From the NCBI GenBank assembly GCA_964360835.1, contig CAYHYG010000017.1, positions 1 to 21,771 of the forward strand: a DNA stretch of 21,771 nt. The letters are read 5' to 3'. This stretch comes from CAYHYG01 sp964360835. Its GTDB lineage: Bacteria; Patescibacteriota; Patescibacteriia; UBA1558; 2-01-FULL-52-15. Under the pieces are notes generated by a model. That model was not told the DNA's origin. It did no database searches and saw only the letters and a list, made by a program, of their open reading frames with translations. This document shows positions 7,923 through 14,500 of this stretch, one piece after another (position 1 is the stretch's first letter; the number at the start of each line of letters is the position of its first letter). The position numbers and the translations under genes were made by a program.

Positions 7923-8702
7923 TCAGATGATGTCGATGAGGTCCAGGTGCCGGTTGCCGTCGGGTTCAATCGTGGGAGCGATCCCGTCGAGCCGCAGTGC
8001 GAACGACTGCTCGGCGTAGTCGTTGGCCGTGTTCCGTCCGGCGATACTCACACCTCCGTGAGTATTCACCGCGGAGAGCGCCGTCGGTTTGACCGTCTCG
8101 TTGACCCTCGTCGCAAAGTTCCATGCGCATTGGCCGCCGCAGTCGGTACCGGAAATAGTGACCGCATAGTTGTTCTGGTCGATACCCTTGTTGCCCAGAG
8201 TGGCTCGGGTCGTCGTCAGAATTCCTTCGTCTGTCGTCATGGCGATCTGGTCGTGCTGGCACGCCGCCCGTTCGATGTGTTCGAGGGCATTGGCCGTCAT
8301 CTGGTCGTTCGATTCAATCGAATTCTTCTGGCCGGCGATCAGTGACGTTGCCACCGGATGCGTCTGCCACCAGGGGAGATCCGTACTGGGAACCACAAAC
8401 CACTCGAGATTTGTCCTCGGAACCGCGAACCACTCCAGATTGGACTCGATTGCCGAGCAGTTGCCGTCGGGCTGTGCCTCCTGCGTCCACTGGACGCTGC
8501 GACAGGTGGCGAGTTCGTTCGTCTGAACGATGGACTCGATCGAATTGTTGGCGAATGTCGCGTCGTGATTGACGCTACCCTTCGCCTGCGAAAGAACCAG
8601 ACATTCCGTGCCGGCCAGACCGATGAGCGGCTGCGCGGCCAGGATGCCAGTGATGAGGACCGCGAAAATTGCGGTCACCCATCGGGAAGGGAGGAACTTC
8701 AT
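7923..8702 (-). CDS. Secreted orphan protein, GC-rich gene, three tandem 10-residue repeats
   Basis: I do not recognise this 259-aa product. Residues 1-31 are a signal peptide (basic MKFLPSR, then a hydrophobic stretch ending GLAG). The mature part has six cysteines (34, 67, 82, 148, 188, 192) and an acidic C-terminus ending LDLIDII. Residues 87-116 are three tandem decapeptides: SNLEWFAVPR, TNLEWFVVPS, TDLPWWQTHP. The gene is visibly more GC-rich than its neighbours, with frequent CG-ending codons, and it has a strong Shine-Dalgarno (GAGAGGGAG, 8709-8717 region on the minus strand), unlike the leaderless housekeeping genes. It has its own promoter (8874-8902) and terminator. Base composition and flanking AT-rich repeats suggest a transferred unit. 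The plus-strand frames across it are longer-than-expected shadows caused by the GC content. Confidence 0.7.
   Translation of the reverse strand: MKFLPSRWVTAIFAVLITGILAAQPLIGLAGTECLVLSQAKGSVNHDATFANNSIESIVQTNELATCRSVQWTQEAQPDGNCSAIESNLEWFAVPRTNLEWFVVPSTDLPWWQTHPVATSLIAGQKNSIESNDQMTANALEHIERAACQHDQIAMTTDEGILTTTRATLGNKGIDQNNYAVTISGTDCGGQCAWNFATRVNETVKPTALSAVNTHGGVSIAGRNTANDYAEQSFALRLDGIAPTIEPDGNRHLDLIDII
8355..8444 (-). repeat. Three tandem 30-bp coding repeats
   Basis: These are three in-frame 30-bp units inside the 259-aa gene, encoding residues 87-116. Units 1 and 2 are close at protein level (8 of 10 residues: xNLEWFxVPx); unit 3 is diverged (TDLPWWQTHP). Confidence 0.7.
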
Positions 8703-8873
8703 TAAAGCTCCCTCTCCAGTCGCCTTTAGCGAATCACTACTATTGCTCGGGATTTCCGAGGATAGTTTGATTTAGCTTTTAGACTGGTAGATATTTCGTA
8801 AGCCCTAATTACTGATTACTAGTAACTAGTTACAAATTACGAACCATTTATCAAGCTAAAAACAATAATGTAA
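8703..8873 (-). other. Long leader of the 259-aa gene
   Basis: From the promoter's predicted start near 8867 to the ATG at 8702 there is a leader of about 165 nt. It holds a small perfect hairpin (CTCGG/CCGAG, 8746-8760), the right-hand AT-rich repeat (8799-8843) and a strong ribosome-binding site just before the ATG. I see no known riboswitch in it. Confidence 0.45.
8799..8843. repeat. AT-rich repeat, right flank of GC-rich island
   Basis: Reads as CCTAATTACTGATTACTAG followed by TAACTAGTTACAAATTACGAA. Its reverse complement begins TTCGTAATTTGTAAC, similar in composition and phrasing to the left-hand tract at 7715-7762. Whether these are true terminal repeats or common AT-rich spacer repeats is open. 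Confidence 0.45.
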
Positions 8874-8902
8874 ATTATAGAACTACCTCTGAGATTCCGC
8901 AA
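8874..8902 (-). promoter_or_regulatory. Promoter for the 259-aa gene
   Basis: On the minus strand, -35 TTGCGG (8897-8902) is spaced 17 bp from a consensus -10 TATAAT (8874-8879). Confidence 0.6.
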
Positions 8903-8937
8903 TATACTGCTAACCCCCCGGGTTCTGTCAATAAAGT

Positions 8938-8962
8938 AAAAAGCTCACCATAATAGATGAGC
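8938..8962 (-). terminator. Terminator of the candidate ncRNA
   Basis: On the minus strand GCTCATC-TATTAT-GGTGAGC (7-bp stem with one G-U pair, 8943-8962) is followed by five U (8938-8942). Confidence 0.7.
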
Positions 8963-9086
8963 CGTAAGAATAATGCGGACGCCGAGCCCTGTGCCGTCAG
9001 CGGGAAAGGGGACCTCCCCGATGGATAGGAGGGTGTGTGAGTCCGCTGGTGACGCCGGCGTCCGCTTTAAATGAAGTACGATTACG
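8938..9086 (-). ncRNA. Candidate structured non-coding RNA of unknown class
   Basis: This stretch of about 150 nt has no gene-like frame but has a promoter at one end and a terminator at the other, both for the minus strand. Its body (8975-9065) closes with a perfect 10-bp helix, GCGGACGCCG / CGGCGTCCGC. Inside, CGTC..AGCGG pairs with CCGCT..GACG across an ACC bulge, and CCTCC pairs with GGAGG around a loop of about 10 nt, giving a nearly continuous rod. I checked for SRP RNA (the GGAA tetraloop and AGCAG loop), tRNA, tmRNA and common riboswitch cores and saw none. A 6S-like or novel regulatory RNA is possible. Confidence 0.5.
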
Positions 9087-9092
9087 TATATA

Positions 9093-9101
9093 AGTATACC
9101 A
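9093..9101 (-). promoter_or_regulatory. Extended -10 promoter of the candidate ncRNA
   Basis: The minus strand reads TG-G-TATACT with the hexamer at 9093-9098. A weak -35 (TTTGCA) is 16 bp upstream. Predicted start is about 9086, some 20 nt before the closing helix. Confidence 0.5.
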
Positions 9102-9130
9102 CCTAGCTCAAAAATGCAAATCCTGCGTCA

Positions 9131-9158
9131 TTGACAAACCATTGCGCTGAACTACAAT
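9131..9158 (+). promoter_or_regulatory. Consensus promoter for a leaderless ferredoxin mRNA
   Basis: TTGACA (9131-9136), 16-bp spacer, TACAAT (9153-9158). The ferredoxin ATG begins 7 bp after the -10, at or next to the predicted +1, and no Shine-Dalgarno is present. Confidence 0.75.
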
Positions 9159-9165
9159 AGACCTG

Positions 9166-9381
9166 ATGAAAATAAAGATTGATCAAGAACTTTGCGTCTC
9201 TGTCGCCTCCTGTGTAGCTATCGCTGGCAAAACCTTCGAATTGGACGAGAACGGCTTAGCTCGAGTCAAAGAAGGAGAACATGATTCAGATGCCGATATC
9301 ATAGCCGCGGCTGAAAGTTGCCCCACCAAGGCTATTTATCTCTATGATGATGAAGGTAAGCAAATATTTCCACCATTATAG
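9166..9381 (+). CDS. Single-cluster ferredoxin lacking the second cluster cysteine (3Fe-4S type)
   Basis: A 71-aa ferredoxin of the short single-cluster family (typical features FELDENG and AAESCPTKAI). The usual CxxCxxC is CVSVASC: Cys10 and Cys16 remain and position 13 is Val, with the distal Cys52 in SCPTKAI. Three ligands suit a 3Fe-4S cluster, as in the ferredoxins of many actinobacterial P450 systems where this position is Ala or Gly. It would be a small soluble electron carrier. It could accept electrons from the OFOR encoded at 5.1-7.7 kb, though no direct link is visible. It has its own strong promoter and is probably leaderless. Confidence 0.88.
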   Translation: MKIKIDQELCVSVASCVAIAGKTFELDENGLARVKEGEHDSDADIIAAAESCPTKAIYLYDDEGKQIFPPL

Positions 9382-9398
9382 AACTGAATAGAAAATCA

Positions 9399-9426
9399 TT
9401 GACACTCCTAATGACAGAGTTACAAT
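9399..9426 (+). promoter_or_regulatory. Consensus promoter of the 131-aa/cysteine desulfurase operon
   Basis: TTGACA (9399-9404), 16-bp spacer, TACAAT (9421-9426): the same hexamers and spacing as the ferredoxin promoter 268 bp upstream. Predicted start near 9433 gives a leader of about 67 nt with Shine-Dalgarno-like AAGGAG (9482-9487) and AAGGGAG (9488-9494) before the ATG at 9500. Confidence 0.7.
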
Positions 9427-9499
9427 ATACGTAGTTCTGTTTTTTTAACTTAAGCACCGGCTAACTCTGGACTAACTATCTAAGGAGAAGGGAGACTAT

Positions 9500-9895
9500 A
9501 TGACCTTGGAAGAGGAGCTGCGCGCACCACTAAGAGACCCTGAATTGTATGACCCAGAGATAGAACACCTACCTGAGTCAGCGCTTCATGAAAGCGAGGA
9601 TTCCAAAGAACGTACATTCGTACCTTTTCTCCCGATAGTTTTGGAATACAACCCAGACGGCACACCGAGAATGGGTCTCTGCGGTAGAGACGCTAGCGGG
9701 GAGAAAACCTTGCCCGAAGGCCTATCTTCAGGTAATGTCTTGATGCCGGTAACCACTGGTGATGATCTCCATCATCCAGAGTATACTCCGACTATGGACC
9801 GACTGGCCCAAGAAGGCCATGGGGCTAGCTGGTACATATTTGAGCCGCCGACAGACATCAATGAACATGACCGCGAAACGTGGTCAGAAAGCTAA
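9500..9895 (+). CDS. Acidic protein of unknown function, coupled to a cysteine desulfurase
   Basis: This 131-aa product is unknown to me. It is strongly acidic, starting MTLEEELRAPLRDPELYD and ending DRETWSES, with one cysteine (LCGRD) and no signal peptide or membrane segment. The only hydrophobic stretch is TFVPFLPIVLEY. It has a good Shine-Dalgarno and a consensus promoter. Its TAA shares a base with the desulfurase ATG (TAATG, 9893-9897), so the two are almost certainly co-translated; a role as partner or regulator of the desulfurase is an inference from position only. Confidence 0.7.
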   Translation: MTLEEELRAPLRDPELYDPEIEHLPESALHESEDSKERTFVPFLPIVLEYNPDGTPRMGLCGRDASGEKTLPEGLSSGNVLMPVTTGDDLHHPEYTPTMDRLAQEGHGASWYIFEPPTDINEHDRETWSES

Positions 9896-11040
9896 TGAAG
9901 AAACTCTACCTAGACTACTCAGCCGCGACTCCTCTTAACCCAGGAGTCGCTACCATAATGCGTCGTTATCAGACGCTAGATTTTGCTAATGCTGGCAGTC
10001 TGCATACTCCTGGAAAGAAGGCTTCAGGCGCGTTGACTAATGCTCGAAAGAAAGTTGCTCGTACCCTTGGTTGCAACTCAGATGAAATCTACTTTACCAA
10101 TGGTGGCACAGAAAGTATCAATCTCGGACTTATTGGTTTCTGTCTGGCCAATAAGAAAGCTGGTAATCATATCATTACGTCTACTATCGAGCATGCCGCT
10201 GTATTGGAAAGCTTCAACTATCTCAAATCAAATGGTTTCAAAATTACCATAGTCCCAGTCGATGCTGCCGGTTGTGTCAAAATTGAAACTGTTCTCAGAG
10301 CTATCAAGCCCAATACTGGTCTGATATCTCTGATGATGGCTAATAATGAGATCGGCACCATTCAACCCGTTGCTGAGATAGGCAAAGCCATCATGAGTCT
10401 CAATAGGAAACGAGCCAAAAAAATCATTTTTCATACAGACGCTTGCCAGGCTGGTAACTATCTCTCACTCAATATTCAAAAACTCCATGTCGATCTCCTA
10501 TCATTATCTGGTTGCAAACTCTATGGCCCCAAGGGCACGGGCCTGCTCTATGCCAAGCGTGGCTTGAAATTACAGCCAATCATTCACGGTGGAGGTCAGG
10601 AACGTGGTCTAAAGTCAGGCACAGAAAATATCCCCGGTATAGTCGGACTAGCCGAAGCTCTCTATCAGTCTCAGACCAAAGCAGCAGCTGAATCCAAACG
10701 TCTGACTACTCTGCGTAACTACTTCTGGTCAGGAGTGCAAAAAATCTACCCTCAAGCGCATCTCAATGGCGATCCGTCTCATCGTTTACCAAACAATCTC
10801 AACATTAGCTTCCCCGGATACGAAGGAGAAACCTTACTTTATAAATTGGATAAAGTCGGCGTGGCTGTATCTACTGGCTCCGCTTGTAGCGAAACGTCAC
10901 AGGAACCATCTCATGTGCTCAAAGCTCTAGGTCTATCACCTAAACTGGCTAATAGTAGCCTGAGATTCAGCCTCGGCCGACAGACGACAAAAAAAGACCT
11001 CCAATTTGTTCTCAAAACATTAAAGAAGATACTGAAGTAA
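9895..11040 (+). CDS. Cysteine desulfurase (NifS/IscS family)
   Basis: A PLP enzyme of 381 aa that removes sulfur from cysteine to an active-site persulfide for Fe-S clusters or tRNA thiolation. Motifs: YLDYSAATP (5-13), TNGGTESINLGL (68-79), His100 in STIEHAAV, FHTDACQAG (179-187), PLP lysine Lys208 in SLSGCKLYGPKG, RGLKSGTEN (237-245), and catalytic Cys331 in VSTGSACSETSQEPSH. The residue before the PLP lysine is Cys rather than the usual His (SGHK to SGCK). I start at the ATG 9895, which gives the standard N-terminus and overlaps the previous stop; a GTG at 9880 in frame is less likely. No IscU or NFS partner is in the window. Confidence 0.94.
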   Translation: MKKLYLDYSAATPLNPGVATIMRRYQTLDFANAGSLHTPGKKASGALTNARKKVARTLGCNSDEIYFTNGGTESINLGLIGFCLANKKAGNHIITSTIEHAAVLESFNYLKSNGFKITIVPVDAAGCVKIETVLRAIKPNTGLISLMMANNEIGTIQPVAEIGKAIMSLNRKRAKKIIFHTDACQAGNYLSLNIQKLHVDLLSLSGCKLYGPKGTGLLYAKRGLKLQPIIHGGGQERGLKSGTENIPGIVGLAEALYQSQTKAAAESKRLTTLRNYFWSGVQKIYPQAHLNGDPSHRLPNNLNISFPGYEGETLLYKLDKVGVAVSTGSACSETSQEPSHVLKALGLSPKLANSSLRFSLGRQTTKKDLQFVLKTLKKILK

Positions 11041-11052
11041 ATACAATATCGT

Positions 11053-11105
11053 CTGCGACCCTGAGCGAAGCCACGTCAGACGTGGCGAAGTCGAAGGGGA
11101 AGCAG
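11053..11105. repeat. Nested palindromic repeat R1 (CCTGAGCGA...AGTCGAAGG type)
   Basis: Skeleton CCCTGAGCGAAG (11059-11070), inner perfect hairpin CCACGTC-A-GACGTGG (11071-11085), then CGAAGTCGAAGGGG (11086-11099). The outermost CTGC (11053-11056) and GCAG (11102-11105) also pair. Confidence 0.75.
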
Positions 11106-11142
11106 TCTGGTTTGTTCATGTTCAGGCTAGATTGCTTCGCCC
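11096..11142. repeat. Inverted repeat adjoining R1
   Basis: GGGGAAGCAGTCT (11096-11108) pairs with AGATTGCTTCGCCC (11129-11142) with one G-U pair and a one-base bulge. It overlaps the 3' arm of R1, so the two structures compete. Confidence 0.55.
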
Positions 11143-11274
11143 GACTGAGTACAGCCAGGCTCGCAAAAGCTCGAATTTGGCAAAATTAGACAAGCCTAGA
11201 ATCTTACTTTATAATGCTTCCATAGTAATTTTGGCTGTCTCTAGAGACTCTAGCTCAAAAAAACTGAAAATTTC

Positions 11275-11303
11275 TTGTACCACTATATCTAGTGTGATAT
11301 AAT
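11275..11303 (+). promoter_or_regulatory. Promoter of the ribonucleotide reductase unit
   Basis: Consensus -10 TATAAT (11298-11303) with an upstream TG (extended -10), and a weak -35 TTGTAC (11275-11280) at 17 bp. The predicted start is near 11310. An NrdR box sits in the spacer and a second one over the start site. Confidence 0.7.
11280..11295. promoter_or_regulatory. NrdR box 1
   Basis: CCACTATATCTAGTGT matches the NrdR consensus ACACWATATWTWGTGT at 14 of 16 positions by my count. It lies between the -35 and -10. NrdR is the ATP-cone repressor that senses dATP/ATP and represses nrd genes; its gene is not in the window. Confidence 0.8.
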
Positions 11304-11312
11304 CCGGAGTAA

Positions 11313-11328
11313 CCACTATATGTAGTGG
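11313..11328. promoter_or_regulatory. NrdR box 2
   Basis: CCACTATATGTAGTGG, 13 of 16 to the NrdR consensus, centred 33 bp (about three helical turns) from box 1 and just downstream of the predicted start. Paired, phased boxes are the usual NrdR arrangement. Confidence 0.8.
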
Positions 11329-11366
11329 TCGTATCGAACGGCTTCTGTGGACAATTGCCGCCGCTC

Positions 11367-11413
11367 GCATCACAAATAAGCTACTTTTTGTTCTTGTTGT
11401 GATGCTTTTTTTT
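11367..11413 (+). terminator. Terminator between the NrdR promoter and the RNR gene
   Basis: GCATCACAA (11367-11375) pairs with TTGTGATGC (11397-11405), a perfect 9-bp stem with a 21-nt loop, followed by eight T (11406-11413). It lies in the leader about 100 nt after the predicted start and 145 bp before the RNR ATG. It would end a short RNA or act as an attenuator. I do not recognise an anti-terminator or cobalamin aptamer. Confidence 0.7.
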
Positions 11414-11486
11414 CGGCTCATGAGCTGATCTTAGCCAAAATAATCCGCCCAAGGTGGGTGAAAAACAAACATCGCCCCTAGGGCGA

Positions 11487-11534
11487 CCGCCCTGCCTTCG
11501 GGTCTGAGATCCTCAGGATCGAATGACTGGGCGG
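11487..11534. repeat. Nested palindrome sharing its 3' end with the T-loop insert at 18371-18413
   Basis: CCGCCC (11487-11492) pairs with GGGCGG (11529-11534), with an inner GATCC-TCA-GGATC hairpin (11508-11520). The 15-nt end TCGAATGACTGGGCG (11519-11533) recurs exactly at 18399-18413 in the hairpin inserted into tRNA-Arg. A separate small palindrome, CGCCCCTAGGGCG, lies just upstream at 11473-11485. Confidence 0.7.
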
Positions 11535-11557
11535 AAATAACCATTAAATTCACGTCC

Positions 11558-14500
11558 ATGCCTCTCTCCTCGATAAAAAAACGCGGTGGTCAGACCGAGC
11601 AATTTGACCAGACAAAAATTACCCGCACTTTACAATTTATCAGTGACGCTCAGGGGCTACACGATAGCCCTCTGTTAGATAAATTTACCCATGAAATTAT
11701 CGAAAAGTTGGAGCTGCAGACCGCAGACGCGACAGAACTAACCACAGAGGATGTACGTAACATCATTAGTTGGGTTTTACTCGAGCACCAATTGCCACAG
11801 GTGGCTCGTTTTTATTCTCTTTATAAAGACAAAAAGATTCCAGTTGGCGAAATCTCCCGAGAACCAGGTCAGGGGTTAAAGATTGAACGAATCTATACCA
11901 AAGCCGGCCAAGATCCTTTTAGCTTATTTACCTACGAGAAGAGAACTTCAGTTATACGCAATTCCGATGGAACGGTGGTGGCAGAAATTAAGGATGTCGA
12001 GGTGCCTATTGGCTGGTCTCAAGTAGCCACCGATATTTTGGCGCAAAAGTATCTGCGTAAGGCTGGCGTGCCACAACAAGACGAACAAGGCAACTATCTC
12101 AAAGACTCTCAAGGCAATGTACTCCTAGGGACAGAACACAGCATCAGGCAAGTAGCCAAACGTATGGCGGGTTGCTGGCGCTTTTGGGGTGAGAAATACG
12201 CCTACTTTGCTAGCGGTGATGACGCACAGGCCTACGAAGACGAAATGATCTACACCCTGGTGGGACAGCTGGGCGCTCCGAATTCTCCGCAATGGTTTAA
12301 TACTGGGTTAAACTACGCTTACGGCATTACCGGCGGCGCACAGGGTCATCATTATGTTGATCCGATATCCGGAGAATTAACTGCTTCAGTCGACGCCTAC
12401 ACCCATCCACAACCTCATGCCTGCTTCATTCAATCTCTCAAAGATGATTTGGTTAATGATGGTGGAATTTTTGACTTAGTCACTCGCGAAGCCCGATTAT
12501 TTAAATATGGTTCTGGCACTGGCTCCAACTTCTCAACCTTGCGTGGTAGCAATGAGCGCTTATCGGGTGGTGGCAGATCATCTGGCCTGATGTCTTTCCT
12601 GAGAATCTTTGACCGTTCAGCTGGAGCTATTCAGAGCGGCGGCACCACCAGACGTGCGGCCAAAATGGTGGTGATTAATATAGATCATCCTGATATTGAG
12701 GAATTTATTGACTGGAAAATGAAAGAGGAGCAAAAAGTTGCCTCCCTGGTCGCCGGCAGTGCCGCCAATGCCAAAAACTTACAAGCTGTTATCACTGCTG
12801 CAGTAACGGACAAAACAACAGATTGGAAAAAAAGTCTCAATCTACAGAAAGCTTTGAAGAAATCTATCGGTGCTGGAGTTCCCTTGAATTACCTGGAGCG
12901 TGTCTTGCGTCTAGTTGATCAGGGAGTAAATCATTTAAACTACTCAGTGCACGATACTCACTTTGAAGGCGCTGCCTATTCTACTGTCTCTGGTCAGAAC
13001 TCCAACAATTCCGTCCGAGTGACCAATGAATTCATGCAAGCCGTAGCCCAAGGAAAAGATTGGAAGCTCATCAATCGCACCAATAATGAAGTTAATAAAA
13101 CTCTGCCAGCCAACCAGCTTTGGGATAAAATCAATTTTGCTGCTTGGTCTTGCGCCGATCCAGGACTTCAGTTTCATGACACAATCAACGAATGGCATAC
13201 CTGCTCCCATGATGGACCAATTATTGCTTCTAACCCCTGCTCTGAATACATGTTTTTGGATGACACTGCCTGCAATCTGTCATCAATAAACTTGGCACAT
13301 TTCCTTGATGAAAAAAACAGTAAGTTTCAAATTGAAAAGTTTCGCCAGGCAACGCGACTCTGGACTATTACTCTGGAAATCTCCGTCTTGATGGCGCAAT
13401 TCCCTTCCAAGCAAATCGCCTGGAACAGCTATCTCTATCGCACTCTGGGTCTAGGCTATGCCAACCTTGGAACAGTTCTCATGACCATGGGCATCCCCTA
13501 TGACTCCAAAGAAGCCCTGGGCATCGCCGGTGCCATCACCGCTATTATGAGCGGTGAAGCTTATGCTACCTCAGCAGAAATGGCTAAGCACTTAGGCGCT
13601 TTCAATCGTTTTACAGCCAACCGTGAACCAATGTTGCGTGTCATGCGCAATCATAGGCGAGCGACCTATAATGTCTCCCCCCAAGAATACGAAGGTTTAA
13701 CCGTCAAACCTCTGGGCCTAGATCCACAGTCTATTCCTACTGATCTCTTGAGCGCCGCTCGTGAATCTTGGGATAGAGCGGTCAAGCTGGGAGAAGAATT
13801 TGGCTACCGTAATGCCCAGACAACCCTAATCGCTCCCACTGGAACGATTGGTCTGGTCATGGACTGTGATACAACCGGTGTTGAGCCAGACTTTGCTATC
13901 GTTAAATACAAAAAATTGGCTGGTGGTGGTTATATGAAAATCATCAATCGTAGTGTCCATAAGGCTCTGCGTAAATTGAACTATAGCCCAGAACAAATCA
14001 AAGAAATTGAGATCTATGCTACAGGACATGAGACACTTAAAGGAGCTCCGCATATTAATGATGAGTCTCTGCTCAACCTTGGATTTGGCGACAAAGACGT
14101 GGCCAAGATTGAATCTGCTATCAAAACCGCCTTTGACATTCGTTTTGTCTTCAACCAGAGTATTCTCGGAGAACAAGCCCTAGCCCGTGTCGGCTTTACC
14201 AGTGAACAGATCGCTGATCCTAAGTTAGACGTATTGGCCAAGTTAAATTTCACCAACGAACAAATTACCGAAGCTAATGAATACCTCTTTGGCACAATGA
14301 CGATTGAGGGAGCGCCTCATCTGAAACCAGAGCATTATCAGGTATTCGACTGTGCCAATAAGTGCGGCAGCAAAGGAACTCGGTATATACCCTACAAAGC
14401 GCATATCAATATGATGGCCGCCACTCAACCATTTCTCTGCGGGGCCATATCCAAAACCATCAATATGCCTCACGAGGCTACTATTGCCGAGGTAGCAGAA

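Larger units (their letters stand above)
11041..11274. other. Spacer after the cysteine desulfurase, no gene seen
   Basis: This is the first half of a 517-bp spacer before the ribonucleotide reductase gene. It contains two adjoining palindromic repeats (listed separately) and a TATAAT at 11210-11215 that could be a further plus-strand -10. The minus-strand open frame at 11209-11421 runs across the NrdR boxes and terminator and shows no recognisable protein. Confidence 0.6.

Noticed and set aside
7947..8775. Several long plus-strand open frames across the 259-aa gene
   Set aside because: They arise from high GC content opposite a gene with a clear signal peptide, ribosome-binding site, promoter and terminator on the minus strand; none resembles a protein family.
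8975..9065. SRP RNA or integron attC site
   Set aside because: The conserved SRP tip (GGAA loop and AGCAG internal loop) and attC boxes (RYYYAAC/GTTRRRY) are absent.
11209..11421. 70-aa minus-strand frame before nrdJ
   Set aside because: It runs through the NrdR boxes, the promoter and the terminator of the plus strand and has no ribosome-binding site or recognisable product.
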